Source of the DNA: Lumbricus rubellus
Lineage: Eukaryota > Annelida > Clitellata > Crassiclitellata > Lumbricidae
DNA: 64,000 bases
Assembly: GCA_945859605.1 (NCBI GenBank)
Contig: OX243819.1
Coordinates: 3,360,537 to 3,424,536, forward strand
Direction of reading: 5' to 3'
A program made the translations under genes and the position numbers. How positions within the stretch are numbered: the stretch's first letter is position 1; every line of letters begins with the position of its first letter. The notes below the pieces were generated by a model. It ran no database searches. It had not been told where the DNA came from and saw only the letters and a program-made list of their open reading frames with translations. Below, piece by piece: positions 1 through 14,849 of the stretch.

Positions 1-6
1 AGAACA

Positions 7-234
7 ATGATAAAAACAATCAGAGAAAGGCATAAGAATTGGATAGGGCATATGCTAAGAGGAGACAGTTTGGTGAAAACGGTGTTAGAAGGACAAATGG
101 AGGGGAAACGAACAAGAGGAAGACCCCGACAGATGTTGCTGGACACACTGATGAAGAAGATCGGATATCAGAAACTAAAGGAGAAGGCCCAGCGGAGGGA
201 AGAGTGGCGACATTGGACAGCCGAACCTGCCTAG
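7..234 (+). mobile_element. RTE-like LINE, 3' coding end (fragment)
   Basis: Encodes RERHKNWIGHMLRGDSLVKT then EGKRTRGRPRQMLLDTL. This is the well-known tail of RTE-type endonuclease/reverse transcriptase proteins (W-x-G-H-x-x-R ... G-K-R-x-R-G-R-P). Truncated by the window edge on the left. Confidence 0.75.
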
Positions 235-530
235 GGGCAGAGAACCAGAAGAAAGAAGTGCTTCACAACTTGTGTTCAATGAGCCCACCACCAGTGCCAA
301 CACTTCTTTTGAGTCTCTGTGCAAAGGTCTTGATGAACCTGTTGATTAATCTGACAGATTCCTTATTTACCAATTTGTTTGTCATCTTGCTAAGTCACTT
401 CTCAGTGACGCGCAGCTACGCTGGTACCCTGTTTCTTTTTTAAATAGTAATAATAATGATTATCTGGCAACATTAAGGCTATTTGATAACAATATTATTT
501 GAGATGAAGAAAAATCGTATTTTTTAAAAC

Positions 531-960
531 TTTTTTGTTGCGTTTCGCCTTTGAATCGTCAAAAAACGGTGGGTGGTCTCCATAAAAGTGGTATAACTTT
601 TGTTCTGTTTGAAATATTTTGATGAAATCTGACCATCATGTGCAGCTATGAATTGTCTTTAAGCCTGTAAAATTTCATATTGATATTCGTACTTTTGGCT
701 AAGATATTGTCCAGAATAATTAGATTGGTTTCTTGTTACTTTTTGTTGCGTCGCGTTTTTGAAACGTCAAAAAACGGTGGGTGACCTCACTAAAAGTGGT
801 GTAACTTTTGTTGTGTTTGAAATATTTTAATGAAATCTGGCCATCATGTGTAAATATGAATTGTCTTTAAGACTGTAAAATTTCATTTCAAAATTCTCAC
901 TTTTGGTCAAGATATGGGCAAAAATCTTAGGGGGGGTATTTTATTTTGGCGCACCCTGTA
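531..960. mobile_element. Tc1/mariner-like terminal region with a 208-bp direct duplication
   Basis: Two diverged direct copies of about 208 bases (531-738 and 739-942; both contain CGTCAAAAAACGGTGGGTG) are followed by GTATTTTATTTTGGCGCACC and CTG, a typical mariner-type terminus, abutting TA at 959-960. The opposite terminus was not found, so this is a truncated or old copy. Confidence 0.5.
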
Positions 961-1269
961 GTATTTTTAGAGCCCTATTGTAGAGTTTGTTTTCACACCC
1001 TAATTCCAAGTGGATCATAGTCCAACCCCTCAGTTGTTTTTCAACAATAATTATTCTCACAATGATTAAATCTAACCTACGGTAGTTTAAGTTCTTGAAA
1101 TAGAGCCAGTGTGAGAGCAATAAGATATTCTAACAATAACAATTGTCTGGATTGCTCTTTTCTGTTACATCACTAATTTTTTAAACCCGATTCTTGACTG
1201 TTGAGTTTGCTATGCTGAAATATGCTTAACTGTAGGCATCGATTCTTTCTAAGAGTTTTATGATCATAT

Positions 1270-2655
1270 CAGCGGCGCCGCCAGGATTTTTTTCTGTACG
1301 CACAATACACTATGATTTTTTTTCTGTACCGTACGCACAATACAACTTGTACAAAATAATATGAAGCGAACAGCGATCGATAGGAGCTTATATATAGTAT
1401 ATTATATATAGGATATGTATGTATGTATACATAGGCGCCAAGTTGACCCGAAGAGAGGGGGTGTCGAAAGAATGTGAAAATATGCGCGCGTCTGCGCGCG
1501 GAAAAATTTTGACCCTTTTTATAGGAGATTTATTGAAATCACAACTGTTCACATAGGCGAAGACTTGGTCCTGGTTTTAAGGAACGAACTCGCGGCCAAA
1601 GTATGATCGCCGAGAAGCACAGCGCCGAGCAGGGTAGGGTTTTGGGAACGGGACGTGCTCCTCCCCATTTTCGATTTTTTTATTGTCACACTGCGATGGT
1701 AGAACCTTAGGCTATCATTTTGACGTCATGACATCCTTGTCAAAATTTTCTGTTATCTCATTGCACTTTTTTGATCATTCTTTGTGTTTGATGTAGCCTA
1801 TTTCTCTTGGAATCCACACAGAAGAAAAGCACAATCTTTGTTTTCATGGGCGTCTTGGAGCACTCTCCCTCCATTAGGTCAATTACATACTCAAATTTTG
1901 CACAAGAAATCAGACAATTGGTCACTGTTTAGTGAGCCAATATTAACACTGTGGAATAGTTTTTCAAATAGTATTTCAAGTAGCCTAGTTTTTAAAGACA
2001 AAACAATATCCCGCTTTTATGATGCTGGGAGGTGACTCTCGAGCACTGAATTAAGAACACTATTGAGCATGATTGTATACACTATTAGGCCTAAAGAAAC
2101 AATGTCATTCAAATCGTCGCCTTCGTCCGTAATAAAAAAAATGACGGAAGCGGATCGAATAAGCAGGATAGGCCTATCGGGGTTTCCTCGCATTCGCTGA
2201 TCGGCTTAGGACCAATGGAGTTCAGACCACCAGATGGGATAAAAACTGGAGAAATTGTAAGGTAGGCCTAAACTAACTGAGATTTTAAAAAGTATACTAA
2301 AGATGGAATGATTTTTATAGATAAGGAATTCCAACAGAGAAAAAATATCTTAAAAGCACATCTTGCCGGCTGATTTCAGGTGGTGCCCATGCATAGGAGG
2401 GCCTCGCATGGGCAATTTCTGGAAATTCTGGTGGTGCTGAGCACTCACGGGCCTCGCAGAGTCGGCGCCCATGTATGTATATACCGTATATGCCTACTGG
2501 CGATTATGGGGTATCACCAGCATAAGCTTTTTGCTCCATTTTGGGTATACGCATAGAGGTAATTTTGGATGTTAAAAGTGGTGACGCTTTTTTAAAAAAA
2601 ATCCTTTTCGCGCTGTACGCACTTGCGTAAGTGCGTACGCCTAACGGCGCCCCTG
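1270..2655. mobile_element. hAT-like element with 8-bp target duplication GATCATAT
   Basis: GATCATAT occurs at 1262-1269 and 2656-2663. Termini are CAGCGGCGCCG at left and, reverse-complemented, CAGGGGCGCCG at right. The 8-bp duplication plus CAG ends indicate the hAT superfamily. No transposase was recognised. A possible second element nests inside (1430-2471). Confidence 0.75.
1430..2471. mobile_element. Possible nested element flanked by TGTATGTATA
   Basis: TGTATGTATA occurs on both sides (1420-1429 and 2472-2481). The inner ends are CATAGGCGCC and GGCGCCCA. The duplication is low-complexity, so chance is not excluded. Confidence 0.4.
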
Positions 2656-3068
2656 GATCATATTATCTCAGGACCTGGGCTATTCAATCACGGTGACTCA
2701 ATTATATAACAAATGCAGTATGCAAATAATTATAGGAGCCTTGCTTTTTCAGATTTTGCTTTGTAAAGTTCCTATTGTAGGTCCTACTCTAATGTATTAT
2801 TAAGTATGTTATTGCTATGTTATTAATTTTAGTTGCACAATAAGGAAGAAAAATACTTAATATGGCAATGATAATGATCTATCTAGTCCTCATATTCCAT
2901 TTACTTCTCTGAGTTTTTACTCCTAGCACAGCCAAATATGTCGGTCGATTTGGGGAATTCTTTTTCTTACAATATCCGAAAAGGCCGGGTTATGGGAAAA
3001 GTAGTGATTGTCCACACAAGTGAATTTGACAAGTGGATTATCAGTTACGGTCTGTGCTTTGTTTTCAG

Positions 3069-3431
3069 AATACTTCATGAAAGTCGTGTTTGGCAAGTGG
3101 TTGGACACAGCTGTGCTGATGGCTCCACCGATTCAGTTCAACGGATCAGTCTGCTTGAAGTTTCAATATCGACTGAGTCATCCGAAGATCATTCTTCGAA
3201 TTCAGACGACCAGCATCTCCAACCCATCGGTCAATAGAAAGCTCATGGAACTGAGTTACGGGCTGCAGGCGAACGCATCCAACTGGAACTTTGCCAATGT
3301 TACGCTGAGCAGCAACGATGGTCAAGTACAACAGGTGTCATTTGGGGCCGAGAAAATTGGATTCACCTTGGAGCCTGAATACGTAGCTATTCTCAGCATA
3401 ACAATGACCAATGCATCATGTCCTCAACCAG
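3069..3431 (+). CDS. Channel exon 1 seen: MAM-like domain (C-terminal two thirds)
   Basis: A phase 1-1 exon of 363 bases, typical for extracellular modules, with acceptor tttgttttcag and donor CAACCAG|GTGATC. The product has the MAM beta-sandwich pattern: APPIQFNGSVCLKFQYR, then a middle ANVTLSS strand, then AILSITMTNASC. The first MAM third (with its CxFE and W motifs) should sit on an upstream exon that I could not find. MAM domains mediate adhesion or oligomerisation. The assignment is by pattern only and is less certain than the channel call. Linkage to the channel rests on phase continuity and the absence of a stop. Confidence 0.65.
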
Positions 3432-6400
3432 GTGATCACACTTTTCAATTCGCTGCCTGTATTGTTTTCCTTCAAAGTTATGTTAGGTTGACGCCGGTGT
3501 CATGAAAAGGATTATCCCCCCTGAAAGCTATCCGGGGGGATGAATTAATCTATCCCCCCGGATGGAATTAACCGGTCTAGACTATCCGGGGGGATAAACC
3601 ATTCTATCCCATTTTTTGAAAAATGTGTATAATTAAAATTTTTTTACTCTAATCAAAATTTAAAGTCACTCTAATTGTTTTAAGTGACCTAAGCAATGCT
3701 CAGAGAAAGGCAACTCGAAATTATTTAGTGTCTCCGAGTGTTTTTAAGTGTTTTAAATGTTTTAAGTGCTATAAAACCAAAGTAAAACAAATTATCTAGT
3801 AGGAATAAACATACCTGTTAGTGTCATTGTTCAAAATAAAGCAAATGAAAATTAGTCTGCAAAAATAAATGCACGCGGAAGTGTTATTTTTGACTTTTCC
3901 TCATTTTGGGGGATACTATTAATATGGGGGATACTCTATTTCGTGACACCGGCAGAGTTTTAAAATACAACGAAGTCATAGATTGCACACAGTTATTGAG
4001 ATGCTTCGATAATTATAGGTGAATGAATCGTTCATTTATTTATCAAACCGGCGAAACCGTCAAGAATAATTGAAAAAGTTGAACAGAAACCAATCAGAAG
4101 ACTTAAATCACACAAGTTTGTGCCATCTTTTGGGCTCGTTGGTGTAGTGGTGGCGTCGTTTCCTTGGAGCCGGAAGGTTCGAGGTTCGAATCCACCTCGC
4201 CGCGTAAGGACCTTGGGCAAGTCCTTCACTCACAATTGTTCAGCGCTTCGGCGTGAAACTCCGATGCAGTGTCCGCTCTGCATTCGGGAGCGCCTCTGAG
4301 TAAAGAAAGCTTGAAGGGGCGCTATAACAAGTGCACATAGGCTACAAACAAAAATCTTATTGATATGATTAAACGTCTGTTTCACAGATACAAGCAAAAA
4401 ACGGCAAGAAGACTGGGAGAACTACATTGGAAACCGTCTACCAAGCGACTCCTTCAAGCAACGCGTTTTAAACGAGAGCACTGGATCTTGTGAGTTGCGA
4501 ATGTCTTCTTCTTCTTGTTCATGTTGTGAATGTTCTTTTAAAAAAATATTGACATTGAGTCGAGATGAGCATTTGCGGTTGTATTTGTATTTGTGTTGTG
4601 TTTTCGACAATTTTTTAAGCATCGTCGGTTGTCAGCTATAGCTACGTCTAGGATAGGCCTAATTTAAACAATATCAACAGTCAGCATTCAGTACAGTGGA
4701 GACGAGCGTCCATGTTGAATCGTTTTACTAACATTCGTAGCTGGATCTATATTATATATAATACATGTAAAATTATATTTTATGGACTATTGATATGTAT
4801 TTAAAGAAAATATCATGTCAATGTATGCGCTTGGGTAAGTAAATATTGTGTGCTAAGTCTTGCATATCGGATACTTACTATATATTAGAGCTTCATGTCG
4901 CAAGAAAGAAGTAGCTCTTGAAGTTTACAGATGATACAAAACTAAGTAGAGCAGCGGGCGATAAAGAAGAATTGGAGATAGGCTTTTCCCGCAGGAAGCA
5001 GAACAGTCAGATGGTCATAGGATAGCAGAAGCTTTGATTTGGATAAATGCTCGGTTATTCATGGAGAAAAGAAGCAAAGAATTTTTATGTGAAACGGGGG
5101 TTAAGATATTGAAAGTGAACAAAGAAGAGAGGAAGAAATTGGGAGTGACTGTGAACAAGATTGCTAAACCTACAATACAATGTTCTGAGCAGCAAAATAG
5201 ACAAACTCAGTTTCAGGTATGATTAGAAGGCCAATAATCACCATGGAAAAGGATACATTAATGAGAATGTGCATTTCATTGATTAGGCCACAGTTGGAGT
5301 ACTACATAAAGTTATGTATCCGATATGAATACTTGGATATATCTGGAGAAAATCTATATATGAGCTACAAAAATGAAATGCGATTACAAGGATTTGAGCT
5401 ATGAAGAAAGCTTGCAAAGGTGTGGACTAACAGCATTGGATAGATGTAGGGCCGGATGAGACCCTACCAATGCCTACAAGATTATAACTGGAAAGGAGAC
5501 AGTGTACGGGGAGCTTTTGATATGGTACCAAACAAGGCGACTCTGGTACTTAGGTGTAAGAACTCAAAAGAAAATTATTCAGTGCAAGAGGTGATTGTAA
5601 GAGAAGACTTGGAGAGATGGGTTATTAAACACCACAGCCTAACTTGCAGTGGTTCTAACACAGCCTAAACGTCTTCTGAACCACTTTAATCCCTTGTTAT
5701 GTTTTGTTATTACCATGCAATGCCATTGGTCCATTTGCAGTTTGAGGCTGTGGTATGGTATAGTGCGAACTGTGCATGTACAACGGTTTGTCATGATTGT
5801 ATTGACCGTCCAGAACCCGCTCCGAGAGCTGAAATCGCTTCTTCGAACGCTTAGTCAGTTTATTTGGTTGCTTGTGGGCTTGATCAAGGTCTTGAGTAAG
5901 CACCCCCCCGGTCTCCCCCCCCGCCAACAAAATTCTGTCTAGCCTATACGGCCTTGCTATCACCAATACCCTCAGAAAATCGAAAGAATTGCTTCTCATC
6001 GAAGTAAAAAATATGCTGGTATGAAACGATTATCTGATTTCGAAGCCATGTTCACTACTTCGAGGATTGCTATGACAAACTTGGTTTGACTTTGTTATCT
6101 TCACCACCGCTAATTCTCTGTTTTCTTTGTAGATGACAACATGAGAGACTTGGCAACAACACTTGGTCATCGGAGGGATCGTCTTATTTATAGGTAACTT
6201 TCATAACTTCTTGGATAATTTGGATGCTTTCAGACAGCTTTTTGCGTTTAGCAGCAAGAAACATTCGTTTCACAGCGGACTGTCAGTGGACCACTTGAAA
6301 ATTTTCATATGCCGCTAACACTATCTAAATGTTGAAGCCAATTTATTTCAGATCAGTTTGATACGAATTGTTCAGCGATGACTTGGATGATTTATTCATG

Positions 6401-9400
6401 TAGGCCTAGTCCTGTTTGTGCTCCTCATTTTTCATTGGCCTTATGCAGAATATAGGAGAAGGCAGACATCCTGCCTAACTTGAGAGAAGAAAGATTTTAT
6501 ATCTCATAACTTTATCTCATCTCCGAAGAGCTTAATCAGACGGTGCCGTTCAGGATAGTTAATAGCAGTTAAAGAGTAACATGTACATGTGTGTTTCTTG
6601 ACTTGTTGAACACGCTACAGTGATTTGCTGTGTCAAAGACTTAAAAGCTTAAAGTGCACACAATTTTGATAGTATCCTTGACTGGTAGAGATATCCAACC
6701 TCTTCCTGAATCCAAAGTACCGTTCTGTTTTTAATAGGCAGCCATCACGATGTACGAGCACTGAGTTTAGAATCGCTTTAACGTGATATGTTTGTTCAGC
6801 TGTCATTGGAATGGAGCTGAATGTAATGAAACTGACATTAGAAGTGAACTCACAGATCTCGGTCTCTGCTACACTTTCAACGGAGACGATACCCGCATCC
6901 TAACATCGGATAAAACCGGTTCGTAATCATTATTATCGTCGTCTTCTTCACCATCTTCTCAATCACCATAATCGTCGACGCCATTATCATCATTGTCATT
7001 AACGAGAGATATCGTCAGAGTCATCATCACTATATTTATACGCATTAAATCTCGAAGCACAAGACAATAATGTGAGTCTCAGGCTCTAAGCGAAACTTTG
7101 ACATCATATTATAATTATTATTTCTTTCAAGAAGTCCATTGAAATACAATTAGCTGTGGGAAGATAAAATGGTTCCCATCAATATGCTCTTTATCTTTCT
7201 ATCATCACTCATTCTTTGGATGTGTCCGAATAGTTTCAGTTTTCTTTTCAAAAGGACACATGCATGTGTTAAATTAAATTATTTAAGATGTAGGAAATCC
7301 AAAATTTAATTTAATTTTATATACAAAATGTTTGATGCTTTCGACGATAATAATAAATGTTGTTAAGATCAACGTCATCGTCTTCAACGTGCTGTTGAAG
7401 ACGATGACGGACACAAGTCATGCATGTTCAACTCTAAGTCTCCGAATCCCACGTCAGGAAATAGTTTCTGTCAATTGGAAAGTACAGAGCCGTAGGCTAC
7501 AATGTTAGATATCAAGAATTTTGAAAGTCAGTGAAACTCCTGAGTTTTGTGGCATTTCCATAAATGACTTTCGATACCAATCATGCCATTTTGATGCTAA
7601 TTGCAAAGAATCAATCACTGCAAAACTTAGTTTCTTAGTCAATTTCAATAGGTTCGTCCAGATATTTAACACCAATAAGAAGCAATAGTAGTTTATACCT
7701 AACTAAAACTCGATTTCAACTAGGCTACTGTAACAGCCGGTCAAATGCGATCATTTGAAATGTGGATAGTTATTGCACTGGCAGCAGTTAATATTGTAAA
7801 CGATATAAATATAGGCCTATAAATGTTGTTATTTTCAGGTGCGAAATACGGTCTTCGTCTTATGCTGAACGTGGAACAATACGAAAATATTCCTGTTTAC
7901 AACCAGAACACTGGAATGAAGGTGGACCAAAACATCTTGCATTTCATACCATGAAAAAACCGTTGTATCTTCCTCATACAAAACTCAAGTGTAGGCTTGC
8001 TGTTTAGATTATATTCAATGAATAGAGTTGATCGACTGTGTTCGGTGAGTCATGTTTTGTTGATTTCAGATTCATCTTCATAGCTATGACGACATTCCGC
8101 AAGTTGCAGATTCTGGTTTTGCGGTGTCCCCTGGTTACCAATCATTGGCACCACTTGACAATCAGATGGTAGTAATGCAGATGCATTGAAGTGATCTTTT
8201 ACTTTTATGCATGATTTTTTCAATTTCCCATTTAAATTCGTCGTCTGACTTCTAATTGGTCTGTATTGTATATGTAATTTCTAAAGAGTCTTTAAGGATG
8301 GAATAGTTCTGCTTGGCTTCAACTGTGCAATTAAGGCCACGAGAGAAGAAATTTGCTTTTGAGAAAAGCAACGAAAAAGTTGAGTGAATGGATGGAGCGC
8401 ATTCTAAAGGGAGCGAGGTTATGAACCTGGACTAAGTCATTACCTTTGTATATAGATGTTCTAGTATGCTGAGTGTGAGAAACTACAAGAGAAAGTTATA
8501 GTTGTCAATTCGGTCTATATATATTATTCTGTCTTCAGATAGTAGGGCCTTCCTCATTACATACTGCATTTTGAGTAAGCTTAGGCCTACTATTCTCGAG
8601 ATAGCTGTTGAAACATTTGAGCGGAATGCCTTGAATATGAAATTTGCAGGCCATGATATTAGTATTCTATGGTCGACAGCGTCAAGCGCCTTAGAAAAGG
8701 CGTTAGATAGGCTTTGAAGCTTTTCAGAATCAGATGATAACCTATGATATACTTAATGCCATTTAGCTTAAAAATCTGGAACCTCCTTGGGGAAGATGCT
8801 CTTCAACGGACTACGAGTTCTTCAACTCAACCGACCGATACACAACGGCCAAGTGTCAACTCGAATGTAAAACTAGATCCGTTTTGGCCAAATGTGGCTG
8901 CAAAGACGTCTACATGCCAGGTCTGTTGATGCAGCCTAGCTTAAAATTTTCGTCAACTTTCATCCAGTTGATTTCTTTCTAAGTACTTGAGTTAGCATGA
9001 TTGTTGTACAATAAAGTTGACCTACCTTTTGATTGATGAAGTGTTGTCCATAACGGCAAGCACGCTAGGCTGGTGCTAGGCTAGGCTGGTGCATGCATGC
9101 AAGACCTATTCTTTGCAAAGACATTGCAATTTCTTTGGGTAAAACCTGAGAGCGGTTCTCGGCAGAAAAGACCGGATAAACAATCAAATGCTTAGTTCCC
9201 CGTTTCCTAACATAACAATTTGTGTAATATTTTAGGTGCCTCTGACATTTGTTCCCTGGACTCATTCCTATCCTGTGTTGAATCGTCAAACGGTAAGAAA
9301 TATCGTTTTGTTGGATCCGTCTATTTAGATGATTTTCTGTATCAATCCGGCATCTGTCGTCTTTGCTTGGCTTTAAGGAAAGTAAATTGAATCAGTGTAA

Positions 9401-12400
9401 ACCTATGAGTCAACGGAAAAGTGCACTGACATTCGTCCATTGCTGTCGGAATAATCCAGGAGCAGATTATGACGCCCGTTATAAATGCTAGGCCTACAAT
9501 GCAGGAAAAGTAAGCACTCATGTTTGGTTTTACTTGTATCGATTAGTTCTTGGTTTTGGTTCTAGGCTACATGTCTCTAATAAGAGTGAGTCTGGTAAAC
9601 AAATAAAACGATTTTAAAATATAAATTAACCAATTATTCTTTTCACAGAGCAGTGGATCTGTCATTGTCCGGACGAATGCCTTGGCTTTTCGTATACAAC
9701 ATCACTATCCATATCTCAACTCTCTGGAGTCGGTTTGGCGAGTACTCTGTGGAATACAGACAGCATACGGCAGAGCTACTGGAAAAGTTTGGAAGTTGCT
9801 CACAGAGTAGACATCGATGAAATGATGCAAACCGTCAACGGCCTGAAGTCGGTCATTACTAGCCACACACAGCTGAATCATCTTGTCTACAAGAACATTC
9901 TTCATCCCGCTACGTCCGTGACAAACCGCGTCTTAAAGGCTGTCGGAAAATTACTGGAGATTGCTGGAAGCGATATGGACTCTAGTCAGCTGTTTCTGGA
10001 CAAATTCCAAGATTGCTATAACGAGGACGTCAACCGCTTGGTTCAAAGTATTTCAGATCAGTCGAGTTCCTTTAGTCAGGAAATCACAAAGTTGAAGAAC
10101 TCTTCAGATTATAACACTCTAAAGGATATACTTGATTCTCTGAAGGAAACAATGTCATCAGCAAATGATTATCTAAGCATTTTCTGTGCAGTAAACTTCA
10201 CAGTCACGAAATGTTCGAACCTTATTACCAGTGCAAACGATAGGATAAATGACATACTTCTTCTGATGTCCACCAACAATTGTGACTCAAACTCCACGAT
10301 GGCATTTTGCGATCAATATCGCGAAAAACAGAATCTGATATTCTCCATAATAATAAATTTCCTGCAGGATGCGAAGCAGAAAATTTCAGGAGTCCTGAGT
10401 TGCATGACAGAATACGTAGATGTGTTGAAGGCATTTCAGTCTCTCCTCAATTCTTTCGATCGGACCGTGTCAACGGGTGGAATGGCAGGTACAACGCGTT
10501 CCATGAACACGTTGTCGGTGGATGCAAGTTGGTTGGATGATCTGATGGTTGCATATCAAAACGGAAGCCAAACGAAACTTCAGCTTACCGATGGATTTTT
10601 GCAAGAGTCGAACAGCAAATTGTTGCTTCACATCAACGATGCATTGTCTGGGATCGAGTCTTCGGTTTTACCGGATGTGACGTCTGTCATAAATACCATT
10701 GAGATGAGAACAATATCCTTCTACTCTCAGTTGGTCAAGTGCTTGAATAAACTACAGTCATTTATGTCAGGCGACAACACAGCCATCTACAGTTTCGCCA
10801 GAGAATTGCTTTTGTGGAGAAGTCCAATTCCGATGCTTCAAGATAAAACAGTAAGTTAATCCTTCCACGTGTTCATCGCCTCCTCAGTACCTCACAAACA
10901 ACCCCACTACTTAGCCTGCATAAACCAAGGAATCCGAAACGTAAATTCACTAGTATACCCGTATTTTACATACTGCAACTTAATATGGGCCTCCAACTAT
11001 GCTTCACGACTATATAAGTTGGTAATATTGCAAAAAAGGGCGGTTCGAATAATTGCTGGAGTTCCTCGTCGATCACATACTAGCCCATTGTTCTCCGAAT
11101 TCCAGATTCTTAGATTTTGCCAGATAAACATTTTTCAGGTATGCGCAGACTTGTTGTCCTCGAGACTAAAGTCTTGGTCTCGAGTGCGCTCGAGTTCGGT
11201 TTTAAAAGTCTTGGTCTTGGTCTTGGTCTTGAGAATAAAAGTCTTGGTCTTGGTCTTGAGGGCCAAAGTCTTGGTCTTGGTCTTGGTCTTGAGGTTCAAA
11301 GTCTTGGTCTTGGTTTTTCAAGACCAAGACCAAGACCTGCCTTCACGATAGTATCATAATTATATTATAATAATAACTAATAAAATTATAATTATATAGT
11401 AGAAAATGAAATCATGGTATAATATGGCATTTCATGTAGGCCTAATACAATATAATAAACAGCAACTAAAAACTATAATTTTGTCAACTTTTCGGAGGAA
11501 AATTATTTTATTTCTGGGCGCTTTCTCCGCTGGAAATGTCCAGATAAGCGGCATACGCCATGGCAGGATTTAAAAAAGACTCACGATTTCTAAATTTATA
11601 TCCAGTGCTTGAAAAGATGCTGTGCGTGCCAGCACCTTCAGCACCTGTAGAACAAATTTTTTCACATGGTGGAATTTTCATGAGGCCACACCGGGCACGC
11701 CTTGGTCAGAAATGAATTGGTTCTGTTAATTTTTAAAATGCAACAGCCATTTGCAATAACATTGCACATAATCACATTAAGGAGTTTTGTAGGCACGAAC
11801 TGAACTCGGAATTCTCTGCAGTTTGGTTATAGAGTTGCTTTGTTTGAATAAAATACGTTTTAATTAAGATAGCAGAACCTGCATTTTCGCAAGGTCTTGT
11901 CTTGGTCTTGAGACCAAAAGTCTTGGTCTTGTCTTGGTCTTGAGCCCAAAAGTCTTGGTCTTGGTCTTGGTCTTGGTCTTGAGGCTCAAAGTCTTGGTCT
12001 TGGTCTTGGTCTTGAGGTTCAAAGTCTTGGTCTTGGTCTTGGTCTTGAGGTTTGAGGTCTTGACAACAACACTGGGTATGCGAGTTCCTCTATCGCTTTG
12101 ATCACAACCTGCTACCATGTGCTTTAGGGTGTTTTTAAGGTGCATGTGAAATTTTCAAATAAAAGATGAAATAACGACCAAGTGAAATTTTCGTGCCAAA
12201 TCATATGTAAACTGAATATCTGAAATTATATCTCGACAGCTGAACATTTAGGACTTGCGCAAGAAGACTGAAGTTAGGGACTCGGTTGCATTGCAAGCCT
12301 TAAAATCTACCATTTCAATACATGTGAGCTGCATGCTATAAACCCTTCTCAGTGACTAGTTCCATACAAATAAACATCCATGATCATGCCATTACTGATA

Positions 12401-14849
12401 TGATGTTCTTTTTGTCACTGGTCATGTGTTGCAAATGGCGGGAAGTGGTGCCTTTCATTTGTGTATCGTATGGCAGGCGCAATGTAAAATTGATTACAAA
12501 AAGCTGAGATTTAGTTGCTAGGCAGTACTGATTATCACTTCGGCTATGCGAAGCTGTCTTCACAAAGGAGAGGTTCCCATGCAAGGTATACAGCTCAATT
12601 TACGCATACACCAAGGAATCAGAGTCTGGATGACAACTTATAAGAGACAGTAGCAATTGTACGTTTCAATTTGGGAGAGATGATCTTGCAGCCCTGACAA
12701 CAGAGATTCTTCTGAGCCACAGGTTCCCCTTACTCTTCACTTGAATGACAAGAGCATCCAATCAGTGACAGCTACTGTCATGTCAGATTCTTGTTGGCTG
12801 AGATCTGAAGCTGGGGATTGGAAGACAAAGTCCTGGCCATGTGTTTTGACACAGTGGCGAGTAGGACGAGTTGCAAGGACGGCATATGCATGAAGCTGGA
12901 AGCGAATTGAGGAAGGACCTCTTGAACCTTGCCATCGATACCATGCTTCTGAAATTGTTCTGGAAAAGTGGTTCACAGCTTGATTCTGCAAGAACTCCAG
13001 TAATGGAAACCTTTAGTCAAGAGCTATTAAAGCTAATAGTCAGTTTCCAAAGATGAATCCCACCAAAGGGAATAAAGTTCAGGTAACCAGGTGCATTTTC
13101 ACCGAGGGTGTTGGTTGTTGGATGTAATATGCGATTTACATGATCGAGCTGTGGCTTTTCAGTTATCAATTTTTCATTCAGTAACGTCAGAGCACAGAGA
13201 GGATAATCTCGACCATCCTACACTGAAAAGATTTGGTATAATTTACTTGAAGTGTCACTCTCTGTGACAGCAACTTAGTCTCACGTGAATTACTCATTTC
13301 ACCAGGTACTTGAGACAATGAATCCCAAAGGGGAATCCATACTTACCACACCAAAAAAGTCTTACATGTTGCTCTGACAGTATTTTCCCGACACTTTTGA
13401 TATTTGTCAGAGACCCAGGTTGACCACAGTTTTTTGACGAGTCACAGACTACAGCATGCGAAACGAATTTCCTGATCTGGGATCTGATCTCATGAGAGGC
13501 TTCCTACTGCACCTAAGCCAGCACCAAAATATTCAAGATCCTCGGTCTGGGCTACTCTTTTCGGGATTGAGACTCGCAACAATCAATATGGTAGTCAGAA
13601 CAATCACACAGTGAGCCAAAATTAGGTCATCATATCTGACCGCACCTATGGTTGATCTGGCTATACATTCATGGCTGAACAACTTCACTGGCTTCCACTC
13701 TCAGCTCGTATACTATTTAAAGTTCTCATTTTAGTCCTCAGGTCTCAACTGGGTGTTGCTCCGAAGTATCTTTGTGATCTTATACTTCGCCCCATTTTGG
13801 CCACTTCGCTGCGTCCTCTTAGGTCCTCTGGTCGGCTTGACCTCTTTGTTCCTCGCTTCAGGACCGCTATGGCTCAATCCAAATCAATTGCCAGCATGGA
13901 ATGGTCTTCCCCCATCCGTTCGCTTTGCCATCCTCTCTAGCAGTCTTTCGTCATCTTCTCTTATCTAAAAACCTGCCTTTTCTCTCGGAGTTGCACGCAC
14001 TGGGAGCGCGTCTGAAACTCTCTTGCTGCAAGAAGCGCTTTACAAAATGGTCAGATACAATGCAATACAATGCTAACTTATAGTACTTCTTTGGATTTTG
14101 CCTTATATCAGGTGATTACGTGTTTAAATTTGCTTGGACCTGTGAAAATTACAATGTGTCACAATGTCGCCGAAGTTGCTATTCTTCCAGTGCTTTGCGC
14201 AAGTCCTAAATCTATTTGGATTTTCTTCTAATTTGGCAGATAACTATATTTCAGAAGGTGGAACACAAAAACATATTGGTCGATATTGGCGTCGACATTT
14301 TAATTTTTAGACGCACCCTAATGTGCTTATAGGTCTTTTTTCCAGCAGGGCTCTGACTTGCATCGGTATAACACTAGAAGCGCCAGTCTGTATCGTAGCA
14401 TAAAGGCCCAATCCAACTCTCGTAGATTTTCCATTAGATTCATGGGTCCTCCAATTTTTAACTCACTTCCATTAAACATAAAAGAGGCACCTAATTTGTT
14501 AATATTTAAAAAACTGCTGCGATCACATTTGGCCGTTGAAAAATTAAGTTTATAAGTTTATGCTGGTCAATAATTGTCAGTAGTTAAGTCTAGCTGTTAG
14601 TTAAGTTTTAGTTAAGACTTAAAAATCAATCTGTATGCCTTTATTGCATTCATTTACGTGAGTTGCACAGTCAATGAACTTGGTTTAACTGCTGATCTAT
14701 CCGTATTTGCTTCTTGGTAATTGGGGTCCCTCCTTAGCGGGATTAATATCCCTTTTGGGGTCCCTTGTCTCCTATGTGCCAATTTGTTTTTTGCGATAAT
14801 GCTTTTGCTGTGCTATCCTGTTGTTGTTTTGGCAAAGGTTTCAATAAAA

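Noticed and set aside
4132..4205. Functional tRNA gene
   Set aside because: The A and B boxes belong to a SINE head: the same head and non-tRNA body recur at 23.3 and 47.2 kb, and a cloverleaf is not evident.
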